From NCBI GenBank assembly GCA_013001295.1, contig JABDMW010000031.1:1-56614 (forward strand): a DNA stretch of 56,614 nucleotides, in the 5' to 3' direction. Under the pieces are notes generated by a model. That model was given only the letters and a program-made list of their open reading frames with translations, had not been told where the DNA came from and ran no database searches. Shown in pieces: positions 34,710 to 44,480 of this stretch. The position numbers and the translations under genes were made by a program. The stretch comes from Hyphomonadaceae bacterium. Lineage in GTDB: Bacteria; Pseudomonadota; Alphaproteobacteria; Caulobacterales; Maricaulaceae. Position 1 is the stretch's first letter, and each line of letters opens with the position of its first letter.

Positions 34710-35411
34710 ATGAACACGGTCAAATCAAAGTTTAACTATACGATTATCAGTTTCGAGAGCACGACAGATAGTCCTGCCAATCCATTCGTGCAGTCCTTTG
34801 TTCAAAAGTTCGCTGCTGAATGCATAACCTTAATCGTTGACCGACCTGATGATGAACGTGCTGTATTAGAGAATAAACCGGTCAAAAGATCAGAGATTTG
34901 GCGGAGCCGCATTGCGGAAGAAATCCGTAGCAGGGGTATAAATATGCAACTTCAATGGTTAGCTTTTGAAGATGCCATTAAGCTAATGCAGACAGCTCCG
35001 AAAACGAATGTCAGTTTGATTTTACAACCTCACCATCCGTTGGACAGACAATCGCCTGGTTTTCGCCGCCTCAGCCACGCCGCCGAGCGCGCACACGGCG
35101 CGACAATATATTTTCCTGAGGAAATACGCGCGGCAGGCAATGTCATTTTGTTGGCGGGCCAGGAATTCAACGAAGATACGCTGTCTTTTGCGCAAACCCT
35201 GTCATCCCAAAGCAAACTGGATTTGGAATTCGCTCAAGACGTCAATAATCTGAAATCTTTGGCGGCGAAGCTTCTTTCCATGCCATCTCCGATAAGGCCG
35301 GTACTGGCCCTGGTAGATCAGCTCAGCCTGAACGCGCGGCCAACAGAGTTAATGAAAATAGCGGCGGTGACCGGCGTGGCTATGCTGTCATACAGGCAAG
35401 GCGGCGTGTGA
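34710..35411 (+). CDS. Unknown protein, tightly linked to the Lon-related protease
   Basis: 233 residues if read from the ATG at 34710, one base after the protease stop; the frame upstream of it lies inside the protease gene. I do not recognise the family. It looks cytosolic and alpha/beta, with two strand-helix halves (YTIISFESTTDSPANPFVQ and NVILLAGQEFNEDTLSFAQ) faintly reminiscent of universal stress protein repeats, but no motif confirms this. The lack of a ribosome site and the near-overlap point to coupled translation, so it is a candidate partner, adaptor or substrate of the protease. Confidence 0.7.
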   Translation: MNTVKSKFNYTIISFESTTDSPANPFVQSFVQKFAAECITLIVDRPDDERAVLENKPVKRSEIWRSRIAEEIRSRGINMQLQWLAFEDAIKLMQTAPKTNVSLILQPHHPLDRQSPGFRRLSHAAERAHGATIYFPEEIRAAGNVILLAGQEFNEDTLSFAQTLSSQSKLDLEFAQDVNNLKSLAAKLLSMPSPIRPVLALVDQLSLNARPTELMKIAAVTGVAMLSYRQGGV

Positions 35412-35435
35412 CAGCTGACCTCAAACTGCTTAAAA

Positions 35436-37583
35436 TTACGCCGCGCCCTGGCTCAAACGCTGATTGACCACATCCAGCACTGCCAGTACGGCCTCAGGGA
35501 TATTTGTCCCGGGCGGGAACACGGCTTTTGCGCCCATGTCCTTGAGCGTTTCCATATCTTCCGGCGGGATAACGCCGCCGACAATGATCATTATGTCCGA
35601 GCGGTCTTGTTCCGCCAGAGCGTCGCGCAATGATGGAACTAAAGACAAGTGACCTGCAGCGAGAGATGAGGCGGCGATGACATCGACATCTTCTGCGATG
35701 CCCATGGCCGCACTTTCTTCCGGCGTCTGGAAAAGGGGACCGATCACCACGTCAAAGCCAATATCTTTAAACCCGGTGGCGACGACTTTCTGGCCACGGT
35801 CATGACCGTCCTGTCCCATTTTGGCGATCAGGATTTTCGGTTTTCTACCTTCCAATTCCACAAACGCATCGATTCGGCGGATCGCTTCTTTGAGCGCAGG
35901 GTTGTTTTCATCCCAAGCGTCTTTGTAGACTCCTGTAACACCGTCGGGTTTCGCATCGTGCCTTGTGTAGACTTTGGCGAGCGCCTCGCTGATTTCGCCG
36001 ACGGTGGCTTTGGCGCGAGCGGCGTCGACGGCGAGCGTCAGCAAATTGCCGTCGCCACGATCAGCTGCATTTGTGAGGGCGTTGAGGCAGGACTCGACCT
36101 CTGCTGAATTTCTGTCCTTCTTCAGCTGTTCCAATCGGGCGATTTGGCCGTTGCGCACGGCGTCATTGTCGACCTTGAGGAGCGGGATGTCGTCTTTGTC
36201 AGAACTGAGATATTTATTGACGCCGACAACGGTTTGCGCGCCGCTATCGATCAGACCTTGGGTTCGGGCGGCGGATTCTTCAATACGGAGTTTTGGGATG
36301 CCTTTGTCGAGCGCAGCGGCCATGCCACCGAGATTGTCAATTTCCTCGATATGGGCCATGGCTTTGACGGCCAGATCGTGGGTGAGGCGTTCAACAAAAT
36401 TAGAGCCGCCCCAAGGATCGGCGCACACCGTGTGTCCACCTTCACCTTGCAAGAAAACCTGGGTATTGCGGGCGATCCGGGCCGAGAAATCAGTCGGAAG
36501 CGCGATGGCTTCATCGAGCGAGTTTGTGTGCAGGGATTGGGTGTGACCATCCACGGCCGCCATGGCCTCGATACTTGTGCGCCCGACATTGTTAAACACA
36601 TCCTGCGCGGTCAGCGACCAGCCGGATGTTTGACAATGGGTCCGCAGCATTGATGATTTCGGGTTTTTCGGGTTAAACGGTGCCATCAGATTGGCCCAGA
36701 GCAGGCGGGCCGCCCGAAGTTTCGCCACTTCCATGAAGTAATTCATGCCAATGGCCCAGAAGAATGACAGGCGCGGTGCGAAAGTATCGATATCCATGCC
36801 GCTGGCAATACCGGTTTTCACATATTCAACCCCGTCCGCCAGCGTATAGCCGAGTTCGAGGTCGGCGCTCGCCCCGGCTTCTTGCATATGATAGCCGGAG
36901 ATTGATATGGAATTGAACTTCGGCATGAATTTGGCTGTATGAGCGAAAATGTCGGCAACAATTCGCATGCTGGGCTTGGGCGGGTAGATATAGGTGTTGC
37001 GCACCATGAACTCTTTTAAGATGTCATTCTGGATGGTGCCGGCGAGCTGTTCCTGTTTCACACCCTGTTCTTCGGCCGCCGCAATATACAGGGCCAGGAT
37101 TGGCAGCACCGCGCCGTTCATGGTCATTGAGACTGACATTTTATCCAGCGGGATCTGATCAAACAGGACGCGCATATCGTAAATGCTGTCGATGGCGACA
37201 CCGGCCATGCCAACATCGCCGCGCACGCGCGGATGATCGCTGTCATAACCGCGGTGGGTGGCCAGATCGAAGGCGACCGACAGGCCTTTTTGCCCGGCGG
37301 CCAAATTGCGGCGGTAGAAAGCATTGCTGTCTTCAGCGGTTGAAAAACCCGCATATTGGCGGATCGTCCAGGGACGCTGCACATACATGGTCGGGTAGGG
37401 ACCGCGGACATACGGCGTTATCCCTGGATAGCCATTGGTGAAGTCGAGATCTTTGCTGTCTTTTTGCGAATAGGATTGCTTGATCCTTATGCCTTCGGGT
37501 GTGTCCCATGGAAGCGCCAGATTAAGTTTTGGCTCGGCATCGACGGTTGCAAAAGGAATTTTTGTGAAATCAGGATGGCTCAT
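35436..37583 (-). CDS. mutB: Methylmalonyl-CoA mutase large (catalytic) subunit
   Basis: 715 residues. It isomerises methylmalonyl-CoA to succinyl-CoA with adenosylcobalamin, completing propionate entry to the TCA cycle. The TIM-barrel substrate domain ([39 protein letters not shown]) is followed by the B12-binding domain with the axial histidine H594 in GQDGHDRG. It overlaps mutA by 4 bp (ATGA), giving a mutA-mutB operon. No methylmalonyl-CoA epimerase or MeaB chaperone gene is in the window. Confidence 0.95.
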   Translation of the reverse strand: MSHPDFTKIPFATVDAEPKLNLALPWDTPEGIRIKQSYSQKDSKDLDFTNGYPGITPYVRGPYPTMYVQRPWTIRQYAGFSTAEDSNAFYRRNLAAGQKGLSVAFDLATHRGYDSDHPRVRGDVGMAGVAIDSIYDMRVLFDQIPLDKMSVSMTMNGAVLPILALYIAAAEEQGVKQEQLAGTIQNDILKEFMVRNTYIYPPKPSMRIVADIFAHTAKFMPKFNSISISGYHMQEAGASADLELGYTLADGVEYVKTGIASGMDIDTFAPRLSFFWAIGMNYFMEVAKLRAARLLWANLMAPFNPKNPKSSMLRTHCQTSGWSLTAQDVFNNVGRTSIEAMAAVDGHTQSLHTNSLDEAIALPTDFSARIARNTQVFLQGEGGHTVCADPWGGSNFVERLTHDLAVKAMAHIEEIDNLGGMAAALDKGIPKLRIEESAARTQGLIDSGAQTVVGVNKYLSSDKDDIPLLKVDNDAVRNGQIARLEQLKKDRNSAEVESCLNALTNAADRGDGNLLTLAVDAARAKATVGEISEALAKVYTRHDAKPDGVTGVYKDAWDENNPALKEAIRRIDAFVELEGRKPKILIAKMGQDGHDRGQKVVATGFKDIGFDVVIGPLFQTPEESAAMGIAEDVDVIAASSLAAGHLSLVPSLRDALAEQDRSDIMIIVGGVIPPEDMETLKDMGAKAVFPPGTNIPEAVLAVLDVVNQRLSQGAA

Positions 37584-39067
37584 GACGCGCCTCCTTTAGT
37601 TTCCGCACAGTCGGCCAAATTGACCTTCTCGATCCGCGTCGGAGTGCCGAACTTCGGTGCTAATTGCCCGTTTTCGGCCTGTTCTACGGCTTCCGAGAAA
37701 TCACGGGTTTCAATGATATCACCTTTGCGCTCTTTCAGTTTAGGGGGGCGCTGGACTTCGGCTTTGCGCACATCCGGTTTGACAAATTGATTGACGCCGA
37801 TCAGTTGTTTCTGGCCTGAGGCGATTTTGTCGGCCCGTTCATCCCGGACCTGATTGAGTTCAGTGACAAACCAGTGTTTGGCTTCAGCGGATTTCCAGCC
37901 ACCATGGGCTTCAATGTCCTGAAATATTTCCCAGGCCCGTTTCGCCAGCTCATGTGTCAGGGCCTCGTGCATGAAACTGCCGTGGGCCGGGTCATCGACA
38001 TATCCCAAATGACTTTCTTCCATCATCAGGTTTTGAATATTGCGCGAAATACGCCGCGCGAAATTGGTCGGCAGTCCCAAGGCATAGGTAAAGGGCAGGA
38101 TTGTGATCGAGTCTGCGCCGCCGCAGACAGCCCCGAAGCAGGCGGAGTTGAGGCGCAGCAAATTCGACCACGGATCTTGTTTGGCCATCATGCGTTCGGA
38201 ACTGATGACGTTGAGTGTACAGGCGCGACCCGGTTCAGTCGCCCCGTAACTTTCTGCCATTTTCGCCCATAAGAGACGCGCGGCCCGTAATTTGGTGATA
38301 TTCTGGTGCGTGTCCTGATCTGCGGCCAGGTAAACATCCATGAGAGACAGTGATGTCTCAATGTCAAAACCGCCATCCATCAGGAGCCGGATATAATGAT
38401 TGCCCAAGGCCAACATGAATGCGAGCTCTTGCGCAGGGCTGCCGCCCGCTTCATGGGCAAAGCGGGCATTGACGCTGAGTGCTTTCCAGTGCGGGGCAGC
38501 ACTGCTGACCCATTTCGCCAAACTCAAGACTTGTTCGTTTTCGTCGCCCACCGGCGCATATCCGAGCGACATATTGACCTTATCAAGGTTTTTCGCGCCT
38601 TTAAAATAGGCGGCGAGCAGCGCTGCGGTTTCGAAGTTGCGATCAGACGGGATGATAGCCGTAGAGATCAGGTCCGTATGCACACCGGCAAGAACGCGTT
38701 CCACATCGGTCCTGGACCGAAGGTCAATACCAAATGGACTCTCATGCCCGGGATCAAGCACGATAGTGTCGGCACCCCCGGTCAAATCCTTTAGGATTTC
38801 TTCATTGGCACGTTTGATATCCGGATTATTGATATGGGTCCCAATTTGCCACGAGTTGCCGAGCGGTGGATGATTTCGACGAATGAAATTTGTCTGGGTG
38901 CCAGAATCCTTGGTAAATAATGGCCCGAGCTCAATCCCATCTTCAGAGCGGTTGACCAGCGTATCGTCAAAGTCAGCACCTTTGATGAACTTCTCGGTGA
39001 GGTCGCGCCAATCCTGTTCGGTAGTTTCCAAAAATTCAGCGGCAAAATGTCGTATATTATCTGTCAT
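37580..39067 (-). CDS. mutA: Methylmalonyl-CoA mutase small subunit, lacking the C-terminal B12-like domain
   Basis: About 495 residues from the ATG at 39067. It matches the non-catalytic barrel subunit (NWRDLTEK-like N-terminus, [35 protein letters not shown]). It stops soon after the barrel, whereas Propionibacterium-type small subunits run to ~640 residues with a degenerate cobalamin domain. It presumably pairs with MutB for structure. ATG 39085 and TTG 39139 are alternative starts without better ribosome sites. Confidence 0.88.
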   Translation of the reverse strand: MTDNIRHFAAEFLETTEQDWRDLTEKFIKGADFDDTLVNRSEDGIELGPLFTKDSGTQTNFIRRNHPPLGNSWQIGTHINNPDIKRANEEILKDLTGGADTIVLDPGHESPFGIDLRSRTDVERVLAGVHTDLISTAIIPSDRNFETAALLAAYFKGAKNLDKVNMSLGYAPVGDENEQVLSLAKWVSSAAPHWKALSVNARFAHEAGGSPAQELAFMLALGNHYIRLLMDGGFDIETSLSLMDVYLAADQDTHQNITKLRAARLLWAKMAESYGATEPGRACTLNVISSERMMAKQDPWSNLLRLNSACFGAVCGGADSITILPFTYALGLPTNFARRISRNIQNLMMEESHLGYVDDPAHGSFMHEALTHELAKRAWEIFQDIEAHGGWKSAEAKHWFVTELNQVRDERADKIASGQKQLIGVNQFVKPDVRKAEVQRPPKLKERKGDIIETRDFSEAVEQAENGQLAPKFGTPTRIEKVNLADCAETKGGAS

Positions 39068-39116
39068 ACTTTGCAATTTAACCATTACTCCGCTAATGCC
39101 CACGAATATTTGATCT

Positions 39117-39128
39117 ATATCTAGATAT
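39117..39128. promoter_or_regulatory. 12 bp palindrome in the mutA/fpr divergent spacer
   Basis: ATATCTAGATAT is a perfect palindrome lying between the two divergent genes, 50 bp from the mutA start. It is AT-rich and could be a promoter element or operator half; the evidence is only symmetry. Confidence 0.25.
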
Positions 39129-39160
39129 TTTTTACGCAAATCCCTATTTACATCGTGCGT

Positions 39161-39176
39161 GTTCTATATATAGAAC
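39161..39176. promoter_or_regulatory. Perfect 16 bp palindrome upstream of fpr
   Basis: GTTCTATATATAGAAC is perfectly symmetric and ends 22 bp before the fpr ATG, a position overlapping where a promoter or transcript start would lie. It is a candidate operator; the cognate regulator is not identifiable here. Confidence 0.4.
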
Positions 39177-39198
39177 GATCGGAATTCAAGGAATCCTC

Positions 39199-39984
39199 AT
39201 GGCTGGCAAAAATCCAAACGCTCCCACAGAAGAAACGGTTCTTGCCGTAAAGCACTACACCGACAAGACGTTTTCATTCAGCCTGACACGGCCCGCAAGT
39301 TTCCGGTTCCGGTCAGGTGAATTTATTATGTTGGGTTTGATGGGCGAGAAAAAACCGATACTGCGGGCATATTCGATCGCCAGCCCGTCTTGGGACGAGA
39401 AACTCGATTTCTATTCGATCAAAGTTCAGGATGGTCCACTGACTTCTAAACTTCAAAAGATCAAAATCGGCGATAAGGTGCTTTTGGGCAAGAAACCGGT
39501 CGGGACTTTGGTATTGGATGCACTTTTACCCGGCAAACGCTTGTTTATGTTTTCCACAGGGACCGGAATAGCACCCTTTGCCAGCCTGATCAAAGATCCG
39601 GACGTGTATGAAAATTTCGATGAAGTTATTTTAACCAATACCTGCCGTGAGGCCGGGGAGTTGGCCTATGGAAAAGAACTCGTGGACTCTGTCCGCAATG
39701 ACCCGCTGGTCGGCGAAATGGTCGGCGATAAATTGAAATTTATCACCAGCACCACGCGGGATGACTATCCGGTCAAAGGCCGGATTACGACATTGATCGA
39801 GACTGGCGAGTTGTTTGATTTGATTGAAGGCGAGCCGCTGAACCCGGAAACGGATCGGGTTATGATTTGCGGATCCATGGATATGACGCTAGATACCAAA
39901 GCACTGATGGAAAAAGCGGGACTCCAAGAAGGTTCGAATTCAAACCCAGCCGATTTCGTAATTGAAAAGGCGTTCGTGGGCTAA
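39199..39984 (+). CDS. fpr: Ferredoxin/flavodoxin-NADP+ reductase
   Basis: 261-residue FAD enzyme exchanging electrons between NADPH and ferredoxin or flavodoxin. The FAD-binding RAYSIASPSW, the NADP-binding FSTGTGIAPFASLI and the bacterial-type C-terminal FVIEKAFVG are present. AAGGAATCC precedes the ATG. It is divergent from mutAB and its end overlaps lptD by 4 bp. The length and C-terminus place it in the bacterial subclass I group. Confidence 0.92.
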   Translation: MAGKNPNAPTEETVLAVKHYTDKTFSFSLTRPASFRFRSGEFIMLGLMGEKKPILRAYSIASPSWDEKLDFYSIKVQDGPLTSKLQKIKIGDKVLLGKKPVGTLVLDALLPGKRLFMFSTGTGIAPFASLIKDPDVYENFDEVILTNTCREAGELAYGKELVDSVRNDPLVGEMVGDKLKFITSTTRDDYPVKGRITTLIETGELFDLIEGEPLNPETDRVMICGSMDMTLDTKALMEKAGLQEGSNSNPADFVIEKAFVG

Positions 39985-42500
39985 TTATTGTCGCCAAAAT
40001 CACCGAGTGACAGCAGCGAGACCCGAATGCCAAAGCCGTCGGTCTGACCGATAATCCCCAGACCGTTGTCTTTTTTCTCATACATCAGTTCAATGCGTGT
40101 ACAATCGTCATCATAAATCAGTGAGAGTGCTTGACGGCGTGTAATATCCTGGTCGATGTCGCGGTTGACGGTATAGCGCGTGCTCCAGTTGTCGATTAGT
40201 CTAACGCCCAGAGATCCCGAGATTTCTTGTGTCGGAATATTGAAGTCTTCCGCAAATGGGCTGTCAGGGTCTACCGCCGGCGGGGCTATGGCGCTATCGA
40301 CTTTGTAATATCTAACATAGGTATTAAATCGACTGTCGCGATAACTGAAATTCGTATCTAGCCGTCTGAATTTATTGTCATCCTCGTCGTAACGCACTCG
40401 TGTCGTTGTTGCGAACCTTGGTCCTAGCTTTAGTTCAAATTGACCAACAAGGTCTGATTTGTCTTCTTGAAGTCCGGAGTTGAGTTCAAAAGCCAGATTG
40501 TCGGAACCGCTGTAATAGCTTTGACCCAGGAAGAGAGAGGCGCCACTTGATGTCCCCCAATTGGCTCCGATCGACGCGCCTACATCTGCCCGAAAGCCTT
40601 CTTGCCAAATGTCGTATCCCGTAGATTTATTGGAGCTCCAGAGCAGGGCATGATCAAGGTCAACATCAAGCCCGTCCTGAGCTAGCTCGGCCATATCGCC
40701 GGTTCCGTTCAATGCGAGAAAGTTCTCGCGTTTCCCATCTCCGAAATTTTGTGTGATTTGAACGCGCGGTTCCAGTATCCAATTGACGTTTTTTCCCGGT
40801 TTTAAAAATGGCCAGCGGATATCAACACCGACTTGCCCGATGGTTCTTGAAAAATCGAAAGATTCTGCGCCCTCAGCCTCAAGTTGGAAAAAGTCAAAAC
40901 GGCCTTGCGCGAACGGTTTGACTTCGATACCTGCCGGCGCAATCCAGTTTTTTTGCCAGTTCAATCCGCCCGTACCGCGAACATATTCCGTGGCTGAGTC
41001 GCCGCCGCCCAAGACTTGCCCGGATTCGCGGGTCAAATACGTGGTGTCCGCAAACAGTTTTAACCGACCCCCTGCAATGGGATCCGAAAAGTATTTGGTG
41101 AGTTCAATTTTCGGGGCAACGACAGGCAGCGAGCTGTCGTTCTCGCGGCTGACAATAATTTGATTGGGATTATCGATAAATTGCCCGGGATTGTTTGGGT
41201 CGGCAATCTGGCCTTCTCGAACCGAGGTCCTCAGGCTGACAAATCCAAAAGCGCTGGTGCTGAGACGGAAGTCATCGCCTTGTCCAACCGCGAAAATCTG
41301 TTGCATGAGGCGACGGCTGTCTGCTTGATACAGACCGAATTCGGGTTGATTTTCTTCCAAATCATAACGGTCAAGATAATTATCATCAGTTGCATAGCCA
41401 GCCTGGAACCCCCAATTCCAGTTGTCGCTGATATCAAAGGCCCCGGTTGCAAATATATGCGATCTCAGTTTTTCAGATCTCAGACTTTCTTCTGGATTTG
41501 TGAATACAGCGGTATCTAGGAAATTATCGCCATCATTGTCGAAGAAGTTTCCATATGTGATGCTCCCGTCCAAATTGATTTCACCTGAAAAGAATTTCTT
41601 GCGAAATTGCGCTTCAAGCAATGGATTGACGCCTTGATATATATGAGGCGTTAGCGTGAGTTCTGAATAGGGAGAAAGCGCGAAATAATAAGGGGCCTGA
41701 AAATTAAGGCCTTTGTTCCCGGAATGCCCCGCGAACGGTATTAGCCATCCGCTTTGGCGTCCCGCTGTCGGATCCGGATGGGCCAGAAACGGCGTGTATA
41801 AGAGAGGTATTCCTTTGAATTCAAAAACTGCGTCGCGGTAAGAAATACTCTTGTTTTTAGGGTTTTGTTTTACTTTGCGGGCTTTAAGGCGCCATGTCGG
41901 TTTTTTGACCTTCCCGTCTTCCTTGCAAGCTTCGCAAGCGGTATAATAAGCATTGTAAAGTTCGACGCCTTCTTCATTATCACGCACCGCTAAGGCGCCG
42001 GCCAATTGTCCACCAGTAGGGAAGCGCGCCGTAAAATTAGCGGCTGTCCCAGCTTCCAATTCATCAGAAAGTTCCAGTTTGTCAGCGTATTGTGTGGATC
42101 CGTCCGCATTGATCAACGCGACATTCCCGGTCGCGATAACTTGACCTGTATTGGTATTGTAAACGACTCTATCTGCACGCAAGGATTTGTCTTGATATCT
42201 TCCTTCGACTTGACCTTTCGCAGTAAGAATTCCGTTATTCGGGTCATTGTCTAATTCATCGGCTTCCAGATAGATAATATCCGGATCTCGAAATGGACTG
42301 TCTTCAGCGAGATTCAGTTCTTCGTCAGATTTGACGAAGTCAACCTGAGCAGATGCGTTGACCGCGGGCAGTGTCGATACAGCGAGAGCTGTGAAAACCA
42401 GAAGAGGGGTTGTTATTTTTGAAGCGCGACTAATGATTATTCCTACCCACCCGGTTGATGCATGGAATCGCATCTTTATGTTTTCATTGTCCGAGTGCAT
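39981..42500 (-). CDS. lptD: LPS-assembly outer-membrane protein LptD
   Basis: 839 residues. A long N-terminal signal region (hydrophobic ITTPLLVFTALAVSTL, ending near NASAQ) precedes an OstA/LptA-like jellyroll (IYLEADELDNDPNNGILTAKG, then RVVYNTNTGQVIATGNVALI) and the large LptD barrel (FEFKGIPLLYTPFLAHPDP, SGWLIPFAGHS). It inserts lipopolysaccharide into the outer leaflet with LptE. Unusually, the common neighbours surA, pdxA and ksgA are absent. Start ATG 42500 is kept; ATG 42473 would give a shorter signal peptide. Confidence 0.92.
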   Translation of the reverse strand: MHSDNENIKMRFHASTGWVGIIISRASKITTPLLVFTALAVSTLPAVNASAQVDFVKSDEELNLAEDSPFRDPDIIYLEADELDNDPNNGILTAKGQVEGRYQDKSLRADRVVYNTNTGQVIATGNVALINADGSTQYADKLELSDELEAGTAANFTARFPTGGQLAGALAVRDNEEGVELYNAYYTACEACKEDGKVKKPTWRLKARKVKQNPKNKSISYRDAVFEFKGIPLLYTPFLAHPDPTAGRQSGWLIPFAGHSGNKGLNFQAPYYFALSPYSELTLTPHIYQGVNPLLEAQFRKKFFSGEINLDGSITYGNFFDNDGDNFLDTAVFTNPEESLRSEKLRSHIFATGAFDISDNWNWGFQAGYATDDNYLDRYDLEENQPEFGLYQADSRRLMQQIFAVGQGDDFRLSTSAFGFVSLRTSVREGQIADPNNPGQFIDNPNQIIVSRENDSSLPVVAPKIELTKYFSDPIAGGRLKLFADTTYLTRESGQVLGGGDSATEYVRGTGGLNWQKNWIAPAGIEVKPFAQGRFDFFQLEAEGAESFDFSRTIGQVGVDIRWPFLKPGKNVNWILEPRVQITQNFGDGKRENFLALNGTGDMAELAQDGLDVDLDHALLWSSNKSTGYDIWQEGFRADVGASIGANWGTSSGASLFLGQSYYSGSDNLAFELNSGLQEDKSDLVGQFELKLGPRFATTTRVRYDEDDNKFRRLDTNFSYRDSRFNTYVRYYKVDSAIAPPAVDPDSPFAEDFNIPTQEISGSLGVRLIDNWSTRYTVNRDIDQDITRRQALSLIYDDDCTRIELMYEKKDNGLGIIGQTDGFGIRVSLLSLGDFGDNN

Positions 42501-42592
42501 AGCGTGGTCTGATGTAGTCGTCTATGGTGATTGATGTGTTTTTTTGGTGTTTTTGTATGAAAATTTGGAGAGGTATTTCTGCGAATTTCTGT

Positions 42593-43060
42593 TCAGGAGC
42601 GGGACGGGTAACCGGCCCAGCGTTTGACCTGTTTCATAACCAGGGAAGACTGAATACCTGAAACATGGGGCAGAGCTGCTATTATTCGCCGGTATATACG
42701 TTCATACTCTCGTGTGTTTTCGGCAGCGACTTTTAAGAGGTAATCAGCACTTCCGGTCATCAAATAGCATTCCAGGATTTGCGGGCGTGCTTGTACCGCA
42801 GCTTCGAATGCCGCAAGAACTTGTTCCGACTGACTTTCGAGGCTGACTTCGACATAAAATGCGATGTGGTAGCCGAGCTTATCGCCGTTAATTTGGGCCT
42901 TATAGCCTTCAATGACACTATTTTTTTCAAGAATACCAATTCTGCGATGGCAAGCAGAAGGCGATAAGCCAATTTTTTCTGCAATATCTGCAATCGGTTG
43001 CCGGCAATCGATTTGCAGCATGCTGATAATTTTTTGATCGATTTGGTCTAAAGCCATAAT
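42593..43060 (-). CDS. Lrp/AsnC-family transcriptional regulator
   Basis: About 155 residues: an N-terminal helix-turn-helix (DQIDQKIISMLQIDCRQPIA, SPSACHRRIGIL) and a C-terminal RAM ligand-binding domain (GYHIAFYVEVSLES, LECYLMTGSADYLLKV). It is divergent from alanine dehydrogenase, the usual context of AldR-type regulators that respond to alanine. The ATG at 43060 fits the family N-terminus (MALDQIDQK) and has GGA upstream; the longer frame to 43102 is less likely. Confidence 0.88.
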   Translation of the reverse strand: MMALDQIDQKIISMLQIDCRQPIADIAEKIGLSPSACHRRIGILEKNSVIEGYKAQINGDKLGYHIAFYVEVSLESQSEQVLAAFEAAVQARPQILECYLMTGSADYLLKVAAENTREYERIYRRIIAALPHVSGIQSSLVMKQVKRWAGYPSRS

Positions 43061-43085
43061 ATTTCCAGTATTATCTCTAAAATTT

Positions 43086-43157
43086 CGAATATTATTCAAC
43101 AATGACGCTTAAAAATCAATTATTATCGGAGATGCTCCAGCCTATCCTCTGATAATT
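43086..43157. promoter_or_regulatory. Candidate Lrp-type operator region between the regulator and ald
   Basis: The divergent spacer holds an imperfect palindrome near 43086 (GAATATTATTC) and a wider inverted repeat with arms ATTATCGGAG (43122-43131) and CTCTGATAAT (43147-43156). Multiple AT-rich imperfect palindromes are typical of Lrp/AsnC binding regions; this is inferred from layout. Confidence 0.4.
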
Positions 43158-43194
43158 GTCGTACCGAACAAACGATTATATAACGGAGCTTTAA

Positions 43195-44310
43195 ATGCTG
43201 ATTGGGGTCCCAAAAGAGATTAAAAATCATGAATACCGGGTCGGATTAACACCGGAGAGCGTCGCAGAGCTGGTTGCTGCTAAACAAAAAGTGATTGTAG
43301 AAACGAAGGCTGGTCTTGGGATTGGTGCAACCGACGCGGATTATCGTGCCGCCGGTGCCAAAATTTCCAAATCAGCAAAAGCAATCTTTGATAAGGCCGA
43401 CATGATCGTCAAAGTCAAAGAACCTCAACCGAATGAGTGCGCGATGCTGCGGCCAGGTCAGATTCTCTATACATACTTGCATTTGGCACCTGACCCACAA
43501 CAAACCAAAGCCCTATTGAAATCTGGCGCTATTTGTATCGCATATGAAACGGTTACAAATGACGAACATGAATTGCCGCTTCTTAAACCCATGAGCCAAG
43601 TTGCCGGGCGACTAGCTGTTCAGGCCGGTGCAGTGGCATTGCAAAAGGAACATGAAGGTCGGGGTGTTCTGCTTGGTGGTGTACCGGGCGTGGCACCGGG
43701 AAAGGTTGTCATTATAGGCGGCGGTGTTGTTGGTTTCAATGCAGCGCAAATGGCTGTCGGGTTGCAAGCGGACGTGACCATTCTGGATCGCAATCCAGAC
43801 GTCATGGAAGATCTGTCAAATCATTTTGGCGCGAGTGCCCGCGTTATTCGCTCGACACCTTCTGTTTTGGCTGAGTTGGTCAAAACTGCGGACCTGGTTG
43901 TTGGTGCGGTCTTAATTCCCGGTGCGGCTGCCCCAAAGTTAATCACGAAAAAAATGCTGAAAACGATGCAGCCAGGTGCTGTATTGGTTGACGTCGCGAT
44001 CGACCAAGGCGGATGTTTTGAGACATCGAAACCAACGACCCATGCCGATCCAACATATATTGTTGATGAGATTGTCCACTATTGCGTTGCTAATATGCCT
44101 GGCGCGGTGGCTCGCACGTCGACCTACGCGTTGAACGCGGTTACGCTGACCCATGCCAAAGCGATCGCCAAAAAAGGCTGGAAACAGGCATTGATCGATA
44201 ACCCACATCTTAAAAACGGTTTAAATGTCGCGGAAGGCAAACTGACCTATGAAGCGGTCGGTGAAGCTTTGAAAATCAAGCATGTCGACCCAGATACGCT
44301 TCTCGGGTAA
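43195..44310 (+). CDS. ald: Alanine dehydrogenase
   Basis: 371 residues, NAD-dependent oxidative deamination of L-alanine to pyruvate and ammonium. Typical stretches: [41 protein letters not shown], the Rossmann [13 protein letters not shown], and [16 protein letters not shown]. The C-terminal [17 protein letters not shown] is characteristic. ACGGAG precedes the ATG. It is likely controlled by the divergent Lrp/AsnC regulator. Confidence 0.95.
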   Translation: MLIGVPKEIKNHEYRVGLTPESVAELVAAKQKVIVETKAGLGIGATDADYRAAGAKISKSAKAIFDKADMIVKVKEPQPNECAMLRPGQILYTYLHLAPDPQQTKALLKSGAICIAYETVTNDEHELPLLKPMSQVAGRLAVQAGAVALQKEHEGRGVLLGGVPGVAPGKVVIIGGGVVGFNAAQMAVGLQADVTILDRNPDVMEDLSNHFGASARVIRSTPSVLAELVKTADLVVGAVLIPGAAAPKLITKKMLKTMQPGAVLVDVAIDQGGCFETSKPTTHADPTYIVDEIVHYCVANMPGAVARTSTYALNAVTLTHAKAIAKKGWKQALIDNPHLKNGLNVAEGKLTYEAVGEALKIKHVDPDTLLG

Positions 44311-44480
44311 TAGACTTAATTCAAAACGAGAAATTTTTGCGACATCAAAATCCGAATGATTTTCTTCGTTCTCACCGCCATATACGCGATTGTCGGTCAT
44401 TAACACACTAGGCAAGCCAACACTGTGTGGTTAATGATAGGATTCAAGCCGGAATCAACTGGCCATAGAATGTCTGCAAT

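Noticed and set aside
34383-34723. Unusually many open frames at the 3' end of the Lon-like gene
   Set aside because: This follows from the proline-rich, GC-rich repeat codons of the tail; only the protease frame and the ATG at 34710 are supported.
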